From Strix aluco (lineage: Eukaryota > Chordata > Aves > Strigiformes > Strigidae), in assembly GCF_031877795.1 (NCBI RefSeq), contig NC_133931.1:128998621-129062620 (forward strand): a DNA stretch of 64,000 bases, in the 5' to 3' direction. Shown one piece after another: positions 61,535 through 64,000 of this stretch; within the stretch, counting starts at the first letter, position 1, and each line of letters opens with the position of its first letter. The translations under genes and the position numbers were made by a program. The notes beneath the pieces were generated by a model. It did not search any database, was not told where the DNA came from, and saw nothing but the letters and a program-made list of their open reading frames with translations.

Positions 61535-64000
61535 TTATAATTTCTGGCTGCAGAAGGCAGAAACCCCTCTTGTTTGATTTTGTTTTGTTTGGAGTGTAAC
61601 AAGCTCCCTCACGGTCAGATCTACACTCTCCTTATACCTCTGCATCCGATTTGAGATTGGTGAACATAGCCATGCAGCCCTTCCTGAAAGGGGAATACAT
61701 TTTCCTTAAGCAGCAAAGCCCGTATTTTTCAGCACAATGCTGCCCATCTAATTTCCACTCAGTAGAAGTATTAGGGTAGGTATAAAGCAGCCATGTCCCT
61801 GGACAGTGATGTGCTCCACTCAGCTGAAGCAATGCTTCTTCAGTGGTTTCAGATATCTCCATTTTACTGTCATCATGAGTTTTGTAGACTTGGACAACAC
61901 TGTTAGCACCCTAATAGTCCTGTGGAGGTACTTAGGGATAAGCTGCCGAAGAACATTTTACTGCATTAATGTAATGGTGTGTACATTTGCCTGACTTGAT
62001 CTCACATAATGCATCCAAATTTTCATGAATAGAAAAGGTTGAATCAGCCTTACTGATAGAAATTGCATTCCCACTATTGTCTCCTTGATAAGTCAACCAC
62101 TTCAATGCTGAGGTCTTCATATTCCTTTGTTTGACAAGGCACTTGGTGAAATTGCTCTTCCTGGGAAAGTAGAGGTTTAAGACCAGTGGTTAGAGAGCAT
62201 CCAGTCAGGGACTGTGCTAGGTGTTTGCATTTGGTTTGCTGTTTATATCACACCTCCTGCCTGCTTTATTACAGGGGGCAGGAAAGACTGACAGAAGGAA
62301 AAAATCAGGGGAACAGTTAAAAGGTCGTGAAGCTCATCTTCCTTTAAACGCACCTTATTGGGCAGGAGATTGTTTTCAGTTTTTCAGAAGGAAAATGTTA
62401 AACTCTGGAGTACATTTTTCATAGGTGGGCCTAAGCTTAAAGCCAGCTTTGGGCACTCCTGAGCTGCCAGGCACTGAAGACAGGTAAGCGCAGCAGCAGG
62501 GTTGCAGAGGCAGACTGCAGGACCTCTGTAACCAAGCCTGCTAAGGACCACTCAGACAAACATCTGCCAGGAAGGGGTTAGCATCAGCAGCCTTGCTCTG
62601 GAGCTGGGAGCTGGACCAAATCGCCTCTCCCTGTCCCTTCTGTGGTTCTGTGGTTGCGAGACTCCAGAGATCACAGCTCTGCTTGCAATTAGGATAATTC
62701 AATTAATATTGCTCCCCTAAATTCCCATGGCTGCTTCTGCATTCCTCACTTCATCCCTAGCATTAGAATGCTTGCTGCAATTAACTGGCTGCCATTGACA
62801 TATTTTATGTTAGAAAAGGCAGCCTTGGTAGTGAAAAAAGTGGTTCCTGCCAACACTGAATTTTTATCAAAATTTAATGAAAGCTATTCTGTAAACGAAT
62901 CCCCAGTTGCAGGTGCTGTGAGTAAGGATTTTTCCATGTGAGATGAGAAGGCTTCTGGGAGCCTCCTGGACAATGTGAAGTGCTTGGGTGCTGCCCATGC
63001 CTTGGCAGCCTCAGCAGCCTGGGGATAGCACATTCCAGCCTCATACCTGCCTCTTCCCCAACAGAGATGGGAACAGCTGTTTGAGCAGAAAATGGTGCCA
63101 GAAGTCAAATGCTCAGTACTGACACCCACACACTCACACCTAGGAAATATTTGAATCATGCTAACTTAGGCAGAGGCTCAGCCCAGAAGTCAGGTAGGGT
63201 GAAGTGGCTTAAATACACTATCCTCTTCTAGGTTTGAAGGGGCTCCCATGCAGCTTCAGGTCAGTGTGATTTATTTTGTCCTTGATGGATTGCTCATGTG
63301 CTGCTCGACATCTCTGTGCACTATTGTGTCCAAATACTGTTCCACCAGGAGGTCCCTGCACAGTTCCAGCACTGGAGAGTCTCAGGAGATCCTCTGGGGC
63401 CGGTGCGGACTGTCCCAGTGCCACCTGTCTGGAGAACCCTGCCTTTCTACAGTCAAGGTTTTTCAAGCCCTTTTACATTTCTCCAGCCCTTTTATCCACC
63501 AGAAGAAGACTGGAGGAGGGGTACAAATTGCACCCCTGGGTTTTATCCCCAGCTGTGCCATTGACCTGCCAGGTGACAAAAGAGGCTCCAATGGGAGGGC
63601 TTAGCCTTGGTACATCTGTCATTTAAATGAAAATGATGCAGATTGTTTCTAAACTATGATTGTGCAGCAATATTAATCTCCAGTTATCAGACAAGTCTAT
63701 TCAGTCCTCTTTCCCTTCCTCACCACAAGCACTTCCCATCTCTGCCTGTTTCTGCTGGCACCTTTTGTGTGCACAAGCCCGTCCCCCACCCAGAGCCAAG
63801 CACAGTGGGATGCCTGCCTCGTGGAAGCCTTGAGGAGCTACTCTAATGCAAATCATATTTTTCCTCCCGTCTCCCTCTCCCCTTTTGTTAGCAGGGAGGA
63901 CAATGGTGGCATAGGGACCATCCCAGTCAGAAACAAAGCAGCTGCATAGACTTACTCAGAAAGGAATTTACCCACACAGAAAAGGTAGAGTGCAAGTTGA
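61535..64000. other. Gene-free right end of window
   Basis: No gene is recognised. The CR1 3' end (62551-62656) lies here. Overlapping short open frames on both strands around 63250-63600 share no family motif and look like chance frames in moderately GC-rich sequence. Any gene at the right would start beyond the window. Confidence 0.6.
62551..62656 (+). mobile_element. CR1 LINE 3' end fragment
   Basis: CAGACAAACATCTGCCAGGA, then GAGCTGGGAGCTGGACCAAA TCGCCTCTCC and finally TTCTGTGGTTCTGTGGTTG follow the 3' terminal part of avian CR1: 'gacaaacatctgtcagggatggtt', 'gggctggactagatgacctc' and the terminal 'attctatgattctatg' octamer repeat. Only about 106 bp remain, the usual 5'-truncated state of CR1. 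This is the best single pointer to a bird or other sauropsid. Confidence 0.75.

Noticed and set aside
1..64000. CRISPR array, operon, prophage or other multi-gene system
   Set aside because: The sequence is vertebrate with one gene. No regularly spaced repeats with unique spacers and no clustered genes were found.

Overview
This is a vertebrate nuclear window, most likely from a bird or another sauropsid. One real protein-coding gene is visible: an intronless Frizzled receptor on the plus strand, CDS 38457-40232 (591 codons plus stop), whose protein matches FZD1. It sits in a CpG island of about 4 kb (roughly 37370-41410). The rest is AT-rich, non-coding sequence with scattered old repeats. 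A CR1-type LINE 3' end (62551-62656), an LTR of a type common in bird genomes (12257-12803), low repeat density and the short FZD1 N-terminus all suggest a bird.

Layout. 1-3402: AT-rich sequence ending in two AATAAA signals, possibly the 3'UTR of an upstream plus-strand gene. CDK14 is expected there from vertebrate gene order, but no CDK14 coding sequence is visible. 3403-11904: gene-free, with a MIR-like SINE and a GC-rich patch carrying a CTCF-like motif near 8.07 kb. 11905-12803: a composite of an ancient foldback element, a tRNA-Asp-derived segment ending in CCA, and a minus-strand endogenous retrovirus LTR with a primer-binding-site-like sequence. 12804-22600: gene-free, with a homeodomain/SOX-type motif cluster at 18.2 kb and a second foldback element. 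22605-24690: two decayed LINE protein remnants on the minus strand, one reverse transcriptase and one endonuclease. 24700-37370: gene-free, with two MIR-like SINEs and a small CpG-rich patch at 27.4-27.6 kb. 37370-42135: FZD1 promoter, leader, CDS and 3'UTR. 42136-64000: gene-free, with several more ancient repeats and the CR1 fragment.

How it works together. FZD1 is a seven-pass Wnt receptor. Its CRD, KTxxxW motif and C-terminal PDZ ligand are intact, so it should be functional. The leader region holds several upstream AUGs. One encodes Met-Val followed by eleven arginines, and another ends two bases before the FZD1 AUG; both depend on where transcription starts. The long flanks probably hold distal regulatory sequence. 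I found no operon-like, CRISPR, mobile defence or other undescribed multi-gene system. The most unusual items are the leader uORFs, the CCA-tailed tRNA-Asp segment beside the LTR, the L1/Tx1-like endonuclease remnant and the 18.2 kb palindromic motif cluster.
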